This document shows, piece after piece, positions 42,393 to 50,857 of a DNA stretch of 64,000 nt. The DNA is from Nocardiopsis_B mangrovi (lineage in GTDB: Bacteria > Actinomycetota > Actinomycetes > Streptosporangiales > Streptosporangiaceae): the NCBI RefSeq assembly GCF_042653925.1, contig NZ_JBHSFQ010000017.1, positions 1 through 64,000 on the forward strand. The letters are read 5' to 3'. How positions within the stretch are numbered: the first letter of the stretch is position 1; every line of letters begins with the position of its first letter. A model generated the notes under the pieces. It was not told the DNA's origin, did no database searches, and was given only the letters and a program-made list of their open reading frames with translations. A program made the translations under genes and the position numbers.

Positions 42393-43718
42393 TCATGGTC
42401 GCTGGTCGCGGAACTTGTAGGTCGCCCGCAGGTGGCGGGTGATGGCCTTCTGTTTGTCGGCCCGTTCTGAGCGACGGCGGGCGTCGTTGCGTGAGGTCGC
42501 CCATTCGTTCTCGCGTTGGAGCTTGCGGTAGCTGTCCAGCCGGCGCCGGGGTAGGTCTCCTGCCAGGATGGCCGCCTGGACGGCGCAGCCCGGCTCGCTG
42601 TCGTGGGCGCAGTCGCCGAACCGGCAGTCCCGGGCGAGTTCCTCGATCTCGCCGAAGACCTGCTCCAGGCCATCGGCGGCGTCGTGGAGGCCGATGCCCC
42701 GCAGGCCGGGGGTGTCGATGAGCACGCCGCCGCCCGGCAGGGGCAGCAGCTCGCGGCGGACGGTGGTGTGGCGGCCCTTGCCGTCCTGCGCGCGTACCGC
42801 GCCGGTGGCGAGCAGGTCCTCGCCGAGCAGCGCGTTGGCGAGCGTTGACTTCCCCGTGCCGGACGGCCCGATCAGCACCGTGGTGCCGCTGATCAGCGCG
42901 GCCAGGTCGGCCAGCCCTTGGCCGTCGACCCCGCTCGTGGTGACGGTCTCGACGCCGGGTGCCAGGAGCCGTACCTCGGTGCGGACGGCGTCGGCGTCGT
43001 CATCGGCGGCGAGGTCCGCTTTGGTCAGCACCGCCACCGGACGGGCTCCGCTGTCCCAGGCCAATGCCAGGAGCCGTTCGAACCGCCCCGGGTCCAACGG
43101 AGCGGCGAGGGAGACGGCGATGACGACGGTGTCGACGTTGGCCGCCAGCACCTGCCCGTGCGACGAGCGCGAGGCGGAGGACCGCACGATCGCGCTGTGC
43201 CGCGGCAGCAGCGCGGCGAGTTCCAGGGCCGGGACGGGGGCCGACTCCGGATCCGCGGGCTGGGCCGATGCCGGAGGCGAGTGCCGGGCCGATGCCGGGA
43301 GCGGGGGCAGGGCCGATACCGAGGGCTGGGCCGATGCCCAAGGCGGGGGCGGCTCGGGGTTCGACTCCGCGTTCGGGTTCGGCCCCGGCTCCGGAGTCGG
43401 GGCCAGGGACGGGCGGAGGGCGGCCCAGTCGCCGGTGCAGGGGGCGAGTGACGGGTCGGAGGGGTGTAGTGCCGAGGTCGCGGCGCGCGCCGGGCCGTGT
43501 TCGGTCACTACGTCGCATCGGCCGCGGTCGACCCGCACGATGCGGGCCGGGATCAGGCCGGCCTCGTGATACGGGGTGAAAGCGGCGCCGAGTTCAGGGG
43601 TCCACCCGTAGGCGGACAGGTTCCCCGGGGTGGAGGCGGCGCCGAGCTCGGGCGTCCGCCTGTTGTGGGACGGGTTCCCATCGGACGGACGGGAAGGGTC
43701 ATCGGATCGTGGTCGCAA
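42393..43718 (-). CDS. rsgA: Ribosome small-subunit-dependent GTPase A, with inserted Pro/Ala linker
   Basis: This circularly permuted GTPase helps mature the 30S subunit. Motif order is diagnostic: G4 LTKADL comes before G1 GPSGTGKST, then G3 DTPGLRG. The C-terminal zinc site is CRFGDCAHDSEPGC. The N-terminal OB fold (ARIVRVDRGRCDVV) is interrupted by about 65 Pro/Ala/Ser-rich residues at roughly 105-170, encoded by short DNA repeats. The N-terminus also shows a partial duplication (TPELGAASTP, then TPELGAAFTP). The TTG at 43718 is the best available start but has only a weak AAGG site, so the start is uncertain. Confidence 0.85.
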   Translation of the reverse strand: MRPRSDDPSRPSDGNPSHNRRTPELGAASTPGNLSAYGWTPELGAAFTPYHEAGLIPARIVRVDRGRCDVVTEHGPARAATSALHPSDPSLAPCTGDWAALRPSLAPTPEPGPNPNAESNPEPPPPWASAQPSVSALPPLPASARHSPPASAQPADPESAPVPALELAALLPRHSAIVRSSASRSSHGQVLAANVDTVVIAVSLAAPLDPGRFERLLALAWDSGARPVAVLTKADLAADDDADAVRTEVRLLAPGVETVTTSGVDGQGLADLAALISGTTVLIGPSGTGKSTLANALLGEDLLATGAVRAQDGKGRHTTVRRELLPLPGGGVLIDTPGLRGIGLHDAADGLEQVFGEIEELARDCRFGDCAHDSEPGCAVQAAILAGDLPRRRLDSYRKLQRENEWATSRNDARRRSERADKQKAITRHLRATYKFRDQRP

Positions 43719-43796
43719 CGTGAGACACCTTGTGGGAAGGGGCCCCGGCAGGACACGGGTGTCCTCCGCCCTATCGCGAGCGGGAGAACTCGGGGG

Positions 43797-43865
43797 TCAG
43801 ACCGGGGTCCGGGACGTGAGGTCGGTCCGGGAGCCGCGCACGGCAGCGGCCTTCACCGCGGTCAT
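43797..43865 (-). CDS. Possible 22-aa leader peptide upstream of rsgA
   Basis: GGGAGGTGAGG precedes ATG 43865 at a good distance, and the frame reads MTAVKAAAVRGSRTDLTSRT and two more residues before a TGA. It ends 78 bases before the rsgA start. The strong site argues for translation; the role could be attenuation or none. No homologue is recognised. Confidence 0.3.
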   Translation of the reverse strand: MTAVKAAAVRGSRTDLTSRTPV

Positions 43866-44017
43866 CAACCTCACCTCCCTGTCTCATCCGGTCGTCCAAT
43901 GCCGACGGCGCATAACGTAGCACGGTGCTGACGGGGCGGCGAGCGGTTTTTCCGGGTCCCGGCGGAGCCGTGTCCGGGCGATCCGTGCCCCCAACCCCGA
44001 CTGCACCCGGCCCGCAC

Positions 44018-44055
44018 CCGACTGAGGTCGGCCGACGCCGGCTGACCGCAGTCGG
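44018..44055 (-). terminator. Imperfect 15-bp hairpin after GH43 remnant
   Basis: 44018-44032 and 44041-44055 pair at 13 of 15 positions with an 8-base loop, just past the stop of the minus-strand GH43 pseudogene. Confidence 0.5.
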
Positions 44056-44060
44056 TTCGG

Positions 44061-44925
44061 TCAGGGCACCTCGTGCGGGGTGGTGCTCTCCAGGGTGGGG
44101 ACGTCGGGCGAAATGGTGCCGTCGTCGTTGAACTCCAGCCGGTCGATGGCGGTCTCGCGGTGGGTGCCGTCGCCGTCGGGGACCGTGAAGCGGTGGTAGG
44201 CGATGTTCCAGTCGTCGGTGCCGGGCACGCGGAGGACCGATGTCCCGTGCCCTTGATCCCCAGGAAGACGTCCTTTGATCCCCAGGGAGAGGTCCTTGCG
44301 GAGGATCACCCCGTGGGTGAACGGCCCGGTGGGGCTGGCGGCCGTGGCGTGGCCGACGCGGTAGTCCTCGCTGCGGGTGTCGTCGATCGACCAGGTCAGG
44401 TAGTAGGTGCCGTTTCGGACGCTCATGAACAGGCCCTCACGGAAGTCGTCCAGCCCGCTGATCGAGCGCACGTCGGCGAGGTCGAAGGACATCACGTCCT
44501 CGGCCGGCGGCACGGCATAGGCGCCGTTGCCCCAGTACAGGTAGGACGTGCCGTCGGTGTCGGTGAACACCGCGGGGGTCGATCATCTGCCCGGGTAGGC
44601 GCCGGCGGGCACGAGCGGCTCGCCCTTGTCCTCGAAGGGCCCGGTGGGCGAGTCCGCCACCGCGACGCCGATGTTGGTATCGGATGAGAAGTACAGGTAG
44701 TAGCGGCCGTCTTTTTCGATCATCGCCGGAGCCCAGGCGCGATCGTCGGTCCAGGCGACATCCGGGCCGAGATCGAGGATCACCCCGCGATCGGTCCAGT
44801 CGATGAGGTCGGTCGACGACCACGCGCTGAACCGCGTGCCGCTCCAGCCGGGGAAGCCGTCGGTGGTCGTGATCGTCGACATACGAATCGTGTGCGCGGC
44901 ATGTCGATGTGCGTCGGGAAAGGAC
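44061..44925 (-). pseudogene. Glycoside hydrolase family 43 gene, multiply frameshifted
   Basis: The reading is split. Codons from about 44860 to 44583 give TTDGFPGWSGTRFSAWSS, DLGPDVAWTDDRAWAPAMIE and YYLYFSSDTNIGVAVA. A stop follows at 44583. A short piece in another frame reads PGQMIDP. The remainder resumes in a third frame from 44570 with FTDTDGTSYLYWGNGAYAVP and ends TPHEVP. These are consecutive parts of a GH43 (arabinosidase/xylosidase type) five-bladed propeller. Thus two indels lie between about 44570 and 44600. The 5' end is also scrambled: the catalytic ADPHIDMF region is only recognisable across frames near 44880-44920, and no signal peptide is found. The gene appears dead. Confidence 0.75.
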
Positions 44926-45360
44926 GGCTTCGTCGGCTTCGCCGGTGTCGGCCGAGTTCGCGATCCTTGTTCCGGGCGTCCGATCACGGGGCGGGAACGC
45001 CCTGCTCGGCGGCTGCGCCGCGTCCCCGGGAATCGGGCCCGGACCGGCGCATGCCCCACCGATTCGGCGAAACCGCTGACACCGGCGGCCCGCTCCGGGG
45101 ACACTTCTGGGTGTCGAGGCGGGACCGTCCGGCGGCGTCGGAACGGCGCGGTGGGGCGGCCCGGTGCGGCCGACGGCCACACCGGGTCCGGGGTCCGCAT
45201 CGGCGGCGAGACGCCCGCCCACCCCGCGCGACCGCGCGGCCGGGGCCGGTGCGCGCCCGGACGACAGGGCGATCCCCGCGCCCGCCGGCACCCGCGGTGC
45301 CGGACCGCTCGGCGTCCTCCGCACCCGATGAGGAGGACCACCACCTTCCTGCGGCCGGAA
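44926..45360. other. Gap between GH43 pseudogene and MerR gene
   Basis: It probably contains the eroded 5' end and promoter of the GH43 gene; I can find no intact feature. The right end carries the inverted repeat before merR. Confidence 0.35.
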
Positions 45361-45389
45361 GTGCGGCACGAGTCGCACCGGTGCCGCAC
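45361..45389. promoter_or_regulatory. Perfect 9-11-9 inverted repeat before MerR gene
   Basis: GTGCGGCAC (45361-45369) and GTGCCGCAC (45381-45389) are exact reverse complements 11 bases apart, 14 bases before the MerR-type ATG. A long-spaced dyad so close to the start suggests an autoregulatory operator. Confidence 0.5.
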
Positions 45390-45402
45390 CGATTGGGGAG
45401 CG

Positions 45403-46365
45403 ATGGACGAACCACTCTTGCCGCCCTCCGCCGTCGCCCACCTCCTCGGGGTCGCCCCGACGACACTGCGAAGCTGGGACCGGCGCTACGGCATCGGCCC
45501 CGATGAACGCACCCGAGGCGGCCACCGCCGCTACTCCGCCGCCTCCCTGGACCGGCTCCGGGTGATGTGCCGGCTGGTGGCCGAGGGCGTCGCCCCCGCC
45601 GACGCCGCCGAGCACGCCTTGGCCGGAAGCCGCTCAGCGGGCTCGCGCGTCCCCCAGGCGCGCCCGTCGTCGCGCGCCACCAACCCCGGCGGCGGCAACA
45701 CCCTCCCCTTGGGCCGGTCCGGCCCCACTCTGCAAGGGATCGCGCGCGCCGCCGTGCGGATGGACGTCGACACCGTCGAGGTCCTGCTGGAGGAGGCGTT
45801 CCGGACCCGCGGCGCGATCGCCGCCTGGCAGGACCTCGCCATGCCGCTGCTCGTGGGGATGGGGCTGAAATGGGAGGCCACCCGGCGCAATGTCGAAGTG
45901 GAGCACCTGCTGACGTGGAGCGTGTCCTCGGTGCTGCGGCGGTCCCTGCGGCCGCGCGCGTCGCACGACCACGAGCCGATGCAGCGCTCGGTGCTGCTCG
46001 TCTGCGCGCCGGACGAATTGCACACGCTGGCCCTGGAGGCGCTGGCGGCGGCGCTCGGCGAGAAGGCGGTCCACTGGCGCATGCTCGGCGCGGCCACCCC
46101 GGTCGCCGCGACCGTCGCGACCATCGAGCGGACGGCGCCGTCGGCGGTGGTGGTCTGGAGCCAGACGGCCGAGACCGCCGACCTGTCCTGCCTGGCCGCG
46201 GCGCACCGCGCGCAGACCGCCGCGCGCCAGCGGAGCCGGCTGCTCACGGCCGGCCCTGGCTGGGGTTCGGTCCGGGCGCGCACCGGGGTCGGCCACCTGG
46301 CCTCGCTCCCCCAGGCGATCTCCCTGCTCACGCCTCACAGCGCGGCGTCCTGGCAGCGGCGGTGA
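45403..46365 (+). CDS. MerR-family regulator with cobalamin-binding-like C-terminus
   Basis: The 320-aa product has an N-terminal MerR winged helix (SAVAHLLGVAPTTLRSWDRR, then GGHRRYSAASLDRL). After a Ser/Gly linker, residues about 105-200 match the B12-binding cap (AAWQDLAMPLLVGMGLKWEA, VEVEHLLTWSVSSVL), followed by a Rossmann-like domain (VLLVCAPDELHTLALEALAAAL, VVVWSQTAETADL). The DxHxxG cobalamin motif of CarH is replaced by DELHTLA, so cofactor binding is doubtful. Similar proteins occur widely in Streptomyces. The ATG at 45403 follows GGGGAG closely. Confidence 0.82.
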   Translation: MDEPLLPPSAVAHLLGVAPTTLRSWDRRYGIGPDERTRGGHRRYSAASLDRLRVMCRLVAEGVAPADAAEHALAGSRSAGSRVPQARPSSRATNPGGGNTLPLGRSGPTLQGIARAAVRMDVDTVEVLLEEAFRTRGAIAAWQDLAMPLLVGMGLKWEATRRNVEVEHLLTWSVSSVLRRSLRPRASHDHEPMQRSVLLVCAPDELHTLALEALAAALGEKAVHWRMLGAATPVAATVATIERTAPSAVVVWSQTAETADLSCLAAAHRAQTAARQRSRLLTAGPGWGSVRARTGVGHLASLPQAISLLTPHSAASWQRR

Positions 46366-46567
46366 ACGGGCGTTCGCGGCTGTTCCCCGGTCCGCCCGGC
46401 CTCGGCCCCGGAGGCTGCGCCGCCACGCGACCGCTGCGAGCCGGGCCGCGGTCGCGGCGGCCTCCCCACGGCACCGATCACCGGGCGGTCCCGGCGCTCC
46501 CGGTCGGCGCGGGCTCCGCACCGGTGCCCGCGCTCCCGCGGCCGTGCGATCGCCGCGGCCCGGGGGC

Positions 46568-47116
46568 TCAGTCGCGGCGGCGGCGGTTGTGGACGGTCAC
46601 GAAGTCGGCCCAGGTGATCATGGGACCCATGTAGTCGCCCTGGGGCTGTTCGGGGCCCGCGGTGAAGATGCTGGCGTAGCCGCGCAGCTCATAGCCCGGC
46701 CCGCCTTCGGCGGGCAGGCGCCCCCACTCCTTGGTGAGCGCGGCCGCCAGGAAGAGCCCGCGTCCGTCGCGGCGGCGGAGGTCGGGCGAGAGCACCCGGG
46801 CGGTGCTGCGCGGCCGGTCCCGGCGCGGCCCCTGGTCGATGACCTCCAGGTGGAGCGGCCCGCCGATGAGGCCGACGATGCTGACGAAGACCTCGCCGCC
46901 GGCCTCGCCCGACGCCGAGTGGACGACGGCGTTGCCGAAGAACTCGCTCACGACCAGTTCCACGGCGTCGGCCACATCGGGAAAGGGCCGGAGAAGGTCG
47001 CGGGCCCATAGCCGCGCCTCCCGGCATTCGGTGGCCACCCCGGGGAAGGCGCGGCCGGATTTGACGGTGTAGATGCCGCTGTCGGCGTACTCGACGTGCT
47101 CCTGCCGGTCACCCAT
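46568..47116 (-). CDS. ATP-binding protein, HATPase_c (anti-sigma/serine kinase-like)
   Basis: The 182-aa product is a GHKL-type single-domain ATPase common in actinomycetes: N-box ELVVSEFFGNAVVHSASGEAGG, G1 box EVIDQGPRRDRP, G2 box DGRGLFLAAALTKEWG. Relatives phosphorylate anti-anti-sigma factors or bind sigma factors. No partner STAS or sigma gene is adjacent. AAGGTGG precedes the ATG. The start overlaps the end of a possible small frame (47109-47303). Confidence 0.82.
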   Translation of the reverse strand: MGDRQEHVEYADSGIYTVKSGRAFPGVATECREARLWARDLLRPFPDVADAVELVVSEFFGNAVVHSASGEAGGEVFVSIVGLIGGPLHLEVIDQGPRRDRPRSTARVLSPDLRRRDGRGLFLAAALTKEWGRLPAEGGPGYELRGYASIFTAGPEQPQGDYMGPMITWADFVTVHNRRRRD

Positions 47117-47303
47117 TCCGGGCCACCACCTTCACGCGCTCGCTCTCCACCGCTGTACGGCGGGGAGGGAGGATCCGGACGGTCACCGAGCCCGGTGTCC
47201 CGCTCGTCCGGGTACCGGTCTCGGGCGTGTGGGCGGCGATCCGGTCCGTTCTGCCCCACGGAAACCACCAGCCGTCACAGGAGAAAGCCGCCACGACGGC
47301 CAC
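47109..47303 (-). CDS. Possible small ORF upstream of ATP-binding protein
   Basis: A 64-aa frame from GTG 47303 has G+C-rich third positions in about 84 percent of codons and overlaps the downstream gene's start by eight bases, as coupled genes do. It has a hydrophobic N-terminus (VAVVAAFSCDGWWFPWG) but no clear ribosome binding site and no recognised family. Confidence 0.25.
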   Translation of the reverse strand: MAVVAAFSCDGWWFPWGRTDRIAAHTPETGTRTSGTPGSVTVRILPPRRTAVESERVKVVARNG

Positions 47304-48039
47304 CCTACGGGCAGAAGGGCCGATCTTGTAGAGCCGAATGGCGACCGACCGGAGCGCGAAGTCCCTTTCGCCCGCGGAGGGCGCCGTCCTTCCCCAGCAT
47401 GGGGGCGGACGCCCGGTGCCGACACGCTACGGAGGGTGCCGGAAGTGGCCACGGCGCGCGCCCGATCGGATCACGGACGCCGTGCCGGGTATGCGGGACC
47501 TCATTCCCGCTCCTGGGATCCCTGCTGCTCACGGGGCTCCGGCAGCCCGATGCGCGGCGTGGTGCACCGCGTCCGTACGGGCCGGCCGCCGGATCGGCTC
47601 ACCCGGTTCAAGCGGGGCGGCCCGGCCGCGGGTCCGGCCGGAGCGGGGGCGTCACTCCTTGTTGTGGAACGGAGCACATCCGGAGCCGGCCGGCGCTCGC
47701 GCGCCGAAGCGGCGATGCGCCGCGGCCCGGGCCGAGCCGGGCACGGCGGCACCGGCCGCCGGGGCCGTTCGCGAAGGACCGGAAGGCCCGCTTTCACCTG
47801 AACGGGGACCGTGATCCGCCATTGCCCGCCCCGCCGCACGGCGTCGCGGCGATACCCGGAAGCGCCCGGCCCGGCGGTGATCCGTGCCCGCCCCGCCCGC
47901 GCACGGGGCGGGCACGCCCCCCGCGCACCACGGGTCGCCCGTGCAACCGATGCGCGGCCGCCTCTTGTTCGCTCCAGCGCGGTCCGTCATGCTCGCACTA
48001 GCACTCCGTGACCATTCCCTTGCCCCGGGAGGTTCGAAC
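47304..48039. other. 736-base intergenic stretch
   Basis: It lies between divergent genes. Frames here are short or antisense-like, and no ribosome binding site supports any of them. I see no RNA gene or repeat. Confidence 0.4.
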
Positions 48040-48612
48040 GTGGACTTCGCCGAGCAGACGGCGGGCGCGGCCGACGGCTTCTCGTTCGGCTGGGAACTCC
48101 GGGAACAGGCCGGTGCCGTCTGCACCGTCGGCGACGCCGCGGCCGACGCGGCGTTCGTCGCCGACCGCCCGACCGACGCCATCACCGACATCCTGCACGG
48201 CCTCTGCGGGCTCTACGGTCCCCTGCCCGCCGAGCGGTTCTTCTTCCGCAGCGAGCCCGTGGAGTTCCGCTGGGTCCTCGACCGGCAGGGCACGGACGTC
48301 GACATCTCGATCTACCTGTTCCCCGATGTCCGCGGCGGCCTGGGCCTACCCGATTCCGCCGGGCTCCTGGTGTGGCGGTCGCGCCAGGCGCGCGGGCGCT
48401 TCGTGCACGCGGTCCTCGACACCGCCGAGGCCGTCCTCGACGGGCAGGGCGGCCGGCCCGAATCAGCGGAGCGGCCGGCCGGCCCCGGCCCGCTGGCCGC
48501 CCTGGTCGAACTGCGCCGCATGCACCGGCGCGACGACGGGTGCGGTGCGGCGTGCCCGCCGCCGGCCTCTGGGGAGCACCCCGCCGACCGGCGCCGGCTC
48601 CCCCACGCCTGA
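48040..48612 (+). CDS. Conserved hypothetical protein (190 aa)
   Basis: GGGAGG lies seven bases before GTG 48040, which fixes the start (VDFAEQTAGAADGFSFGWEL). The body reads as a compact alpha/beta protein (DILHGLCGLYGPLPAERFFFRS, RWVLDRQGTDVDISIYLF, GLLVWRSRQARGRFVHAVLD) with a Pro/Arg-rich tail. I cannot assign a family. It is followed by the CelR-type box of the next gene. Confidence 0.6.
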   Translation: MDFAEQTAGAADGFSFGWELREQAGAVCTVGDAAADAAFVADRPTDAITDILHGLCGLYGPLPAERFFFRSEPVEFRWVLDRQGTDVDISIYLFPDVRGGLGLPDSAGLLVWRSRQARGRFVHAVLDTAEAVLDGQGGRPESAERPAGPGPLAALVELRRMHRRDDGCGAACPPPASGEHPADRRRLPHA

Positions 48613-48679
48613 GCGCGCACCGGCACCGCGGGCAACGCGCGCCTTTACAACGGGTTCCGCGCGGGTTACGGTCACGCAA

Positions 48680-48693
48680 TGGGAGCGCTCCCA
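48680..48693 (+). promoter_or_regulatory. CelR/CebR cellulose-regulon operator
   Basis: TGGGAGCGCTCCCA is a perfect 14-bp palindrome identical to the operator bound by CelR of Thermobifida fusca and CebR of Streptomyces, LacI-family repressors released by cellobiose. It lies 52 bases before the ATG of the secreted SGNH hydrolase. GGTTACGGTCACGC upstream may include the promoter. Confidence 0.85.
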
Positions 48694-48744
48694 CAGCCGT
48701 TCCCGCCCGCCCCCGCCGGGAACGGCTCCGCACCGTGAGGAGCC

Positions 48745-49515
48745 ATGCCCATGCCCGCTTCCCCCCGCCACGCCCTCCGCTCCCTGGCCGCGCCCGCCGC
48801 CCTCTGCGCGGCCCTGACCGGCGTGCTCGCCGCCCCCGCCCCCGCCTCCGCGGCACCGACCACGCCCGCTCCGGCCCCCGCCGCCGCTGAGGCGACGCGC
48901 ATCATGCCGCTGGGGGACTCGATCACCGGGTCGCCGGGCTGCTGGCGCGCCCTGCTCTGGAACGACCTCCAGGAGGCGGGCCGCACCTCCATCGACTTCG
49001 TCGGCACCCAGGGCCCCCAGGGCTGCGGGGTCGACCACGACGGCGACAACGAGGGGCACCCCGGCCTCCTCGCCACCAACGTCGCCCGGCAGGGCCTGCT
49101 CGTCGGCTGGCTGCAGGCGACCGACCCCGATGTCGTCCTGATGCACTTCGGCACCAACGACGTCTGGAGCAGCGTTCCCACCGCGACGATCCTGGACGCC
49201 TACAGCACCCTCGTCGGCCAGATGCGCGCGGCCAACCCCGACATGCGCATCGCCGTCGCGCAGATCATCCGGATGGACTCCGCGCGCAGCTGCGCCACGT
49301 GTGCGCAGAGCGTCGCGAACCTGAACGCCGCGATCCCCGCCTGGGCCGCGGAGCAGAGCACCGACCGGTCCCCCGTCGTGGTCGCCGACCAGTGGACCGG
49401 CTTCGACACCGATACCGACACCTACGACGGCGTGCACCCCAACGCCGCGGGCGACCGCAAGATCGCCGACACCTGGCTCCCCGTGATCGACGGGCTGCTC
49501 GACACCGCGGCCTGA
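48745..49515 (+). CDS. Secreted SGNH/GDSL hydrolase, probable carbohydrate esterase
   Basis: The 256-aa product has a signal peptide ending near ASAA-P. The SGNH blocks are present: block I IMPLGDSITGSPG (nucleophile Ser), block III HFGTNDVW, block V DGVHPNAAGD (catalytic Asp and His). Spacing matches carbohydrate esterase family 3-like acetylxylan esterases. The CelR/CebR box before the gene supports a role in plant polysaccharide breakdown under cellobiose control. Four Cys (GCW, GCG, SCATC) may form disulphides. The ATG at 48745 follows GAGGAG; a second ATG two codons on is equally placed. Confidence 0.88.
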   Translation: MPMPASPRHALRSLAAPAALCAALTGVLAAPAPASAAPTTPAPAPAAAEATRIMPLGDSITGSPGCWRALLWNDLQEAGRTSIDFVGTQGPQGCGVDHDGDNEGHPGLLATNVARQGLLVGWLQATDPDVVLMHFGTNDVWSSVPTATILDAYSTLVGQMRAANPDMRIAVAQIIRMDSARSCATCAQSVANLNAAIPAWAAEQSTDRSPVVVADQWTGFDTDTDTYDGVHPNAAGDRKIADTWLPVIDGLLDTAA

Positions 49516-49778
49516 CCCCGGCCGATGGGCGGGCGCCCGCCCTCGCCGTACCGGCGGCGGCCGCATCCCCGTGCGGCCCCGCCGGACCCGCGGGACGGAC
49601 CCGCGGAGAGCGCCGGCGGGTTCCGGGCGGTGCGGCGTCCGTTCCGCTTATCCACAGGTTCGTCCCCGTCGCGGCGCACCCGTGGCGCGTCCCGGCATGA
49701 TGGTGTGCAGACCGCCATCCGCGACCCCGCGGCGCCACCGGGCCGGGCCCGGGAGCCCGACCGCGCAGGAGGAGCCCC

Positions 49779-50765
49779 GTGCCCGTCCCCCTGATCATCG
49801 ACACCGACACCGCCCAGGACGACTGCGTCGCCCTGCTCGCCGGGCTCCTCGACCCCGCCGCCGACCTCCGGGCCATCACCATGGTCGCGGGCAACGTCGG
49901 CTTCGCACAGCAGGTGCGCAACGCCTTCCTCACCCTCAACGTCGCCGGGCGGCTCGGCCACGTGCCCGTCCACACGGGCTGCGCCCGCCCCCTGGTCCGG
50001 CCGTGGGTGAGCGCCGAGAACGTCCACGGCGACGGCGCCGGCGGGCTCTCCGTCGACCACGCCGGGTACGCCCCCGATCCCGAGCACGCCGTCGACGCGC
50101 TGGTGCGGATGGCCGCCGAGCACCCCGGCGAACTCTCGATCGTGGCCATCGGCCCGCTCACCAACATCGCCGCCGCCGCGGCCAAGGACCCCGGGTTCCC
50201 GGGCAACGTCAAGGCGCTCTACGTGATGGGCGGCTCCAACAACGGGCGCGGCAACATCACCGCGGCCGCCGAGTACAACTTCTACGTCGACCCCGAGGCG
50301 GCCAAGGCCGTCTTCGCCGCCGGATTCGCGGTCACCGTCGTCCCCTGGCACCCGCTCACCCTGCGTGACGCCGTCTTCGGCCCGCCCCTCCTGGCCGACA
50401 TCGCCGCCATCGGCACACCCCTCGCGGAGTTCTTCACCCGGGTGTGCGCGGCCACCCTGGAGTTCGACCGCGGCGTGGGCATCCACGGCACCACCCACCC
50501 CGACTCCCTGACCGCCGCCGTGCTGCTCCATCCCGGGCTGGTCCGGCGCAGCGGGCGCTACAACGTCGACATCGAGACCGCCGGCGAACTCACCCGCGGC
50601 TACTCCGCCATGTCCTGGGGCGTCCACGGCCTGGCCGCCAACGCCACCGTGATCGAGGAGGTCGATCCCGACGGCTTCGCCGACTACATCCGCGGTCTCC
50701 TATCGACCCCGACCACCCCGGACCGTCCGGTCAGCGGCCCCGACGGCCCCCTCTGGGCCGGCTGA
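49779..50765 (+). CDS. Nucleoside hydrolase (IUNH family)
   Basis: The 328-aa product hydrolyses the N-glycosidic bond of nucleosides to base and ribose. The calcium-binding N-terminal motif appears as LIIDTDTAQDDCVAL; the family usually has DTDxGxDD, so Gly is replaced by Ala-Gln. AIGPLTNIAAAAA, YVMGGSNNGRGN (with the second set of metal and ribose ligands), EYNFYVDPEAA and the late His in GIHGTTHPDS are in place. AGGAGGAG lies four to eight bases before GTG 49779. It is monocistronic, 263 bases past the esterase. Confidence 0.9.
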   Translation: MPVPLIIDTDTAQDDCVALLAGLLDPAADLRAITMVAGNVGFAQQVRNAFLTLNVAGRLGHVPVHTGCARPLVRPWVSAENVHGDGAGGLSVDHAGYAPDPEHAVDALVRMAAEHPGELSIVAIGPLTNIAAAAAKDPGFPGNVKALYVMGGSNNGRGNITAAAEYNFYVDPEAAKAVFAAGFAVTVVPWHPLTLRDAVFGPPLLADIAAIGTPLAEFFTRVCAATLEFDRGVGIHGTTHPDSLTAAVLLHPGLVRRSGRYNVDIETAGELTRGYSAMSWGVHGLAANATVIEEVDPDGFADYIRGLLSTPTTPDRPVSGPDGPLWAG

Positions 50766-50857
50766 GCCCGCCGCCGCAGGGTCCGGCGCCGCCCGCGCAC
50801 GGAGTCGGCCACCGCCCTGCACCGCACAGGCTCCGGGACCGGCCTCCGCCATCCGGC

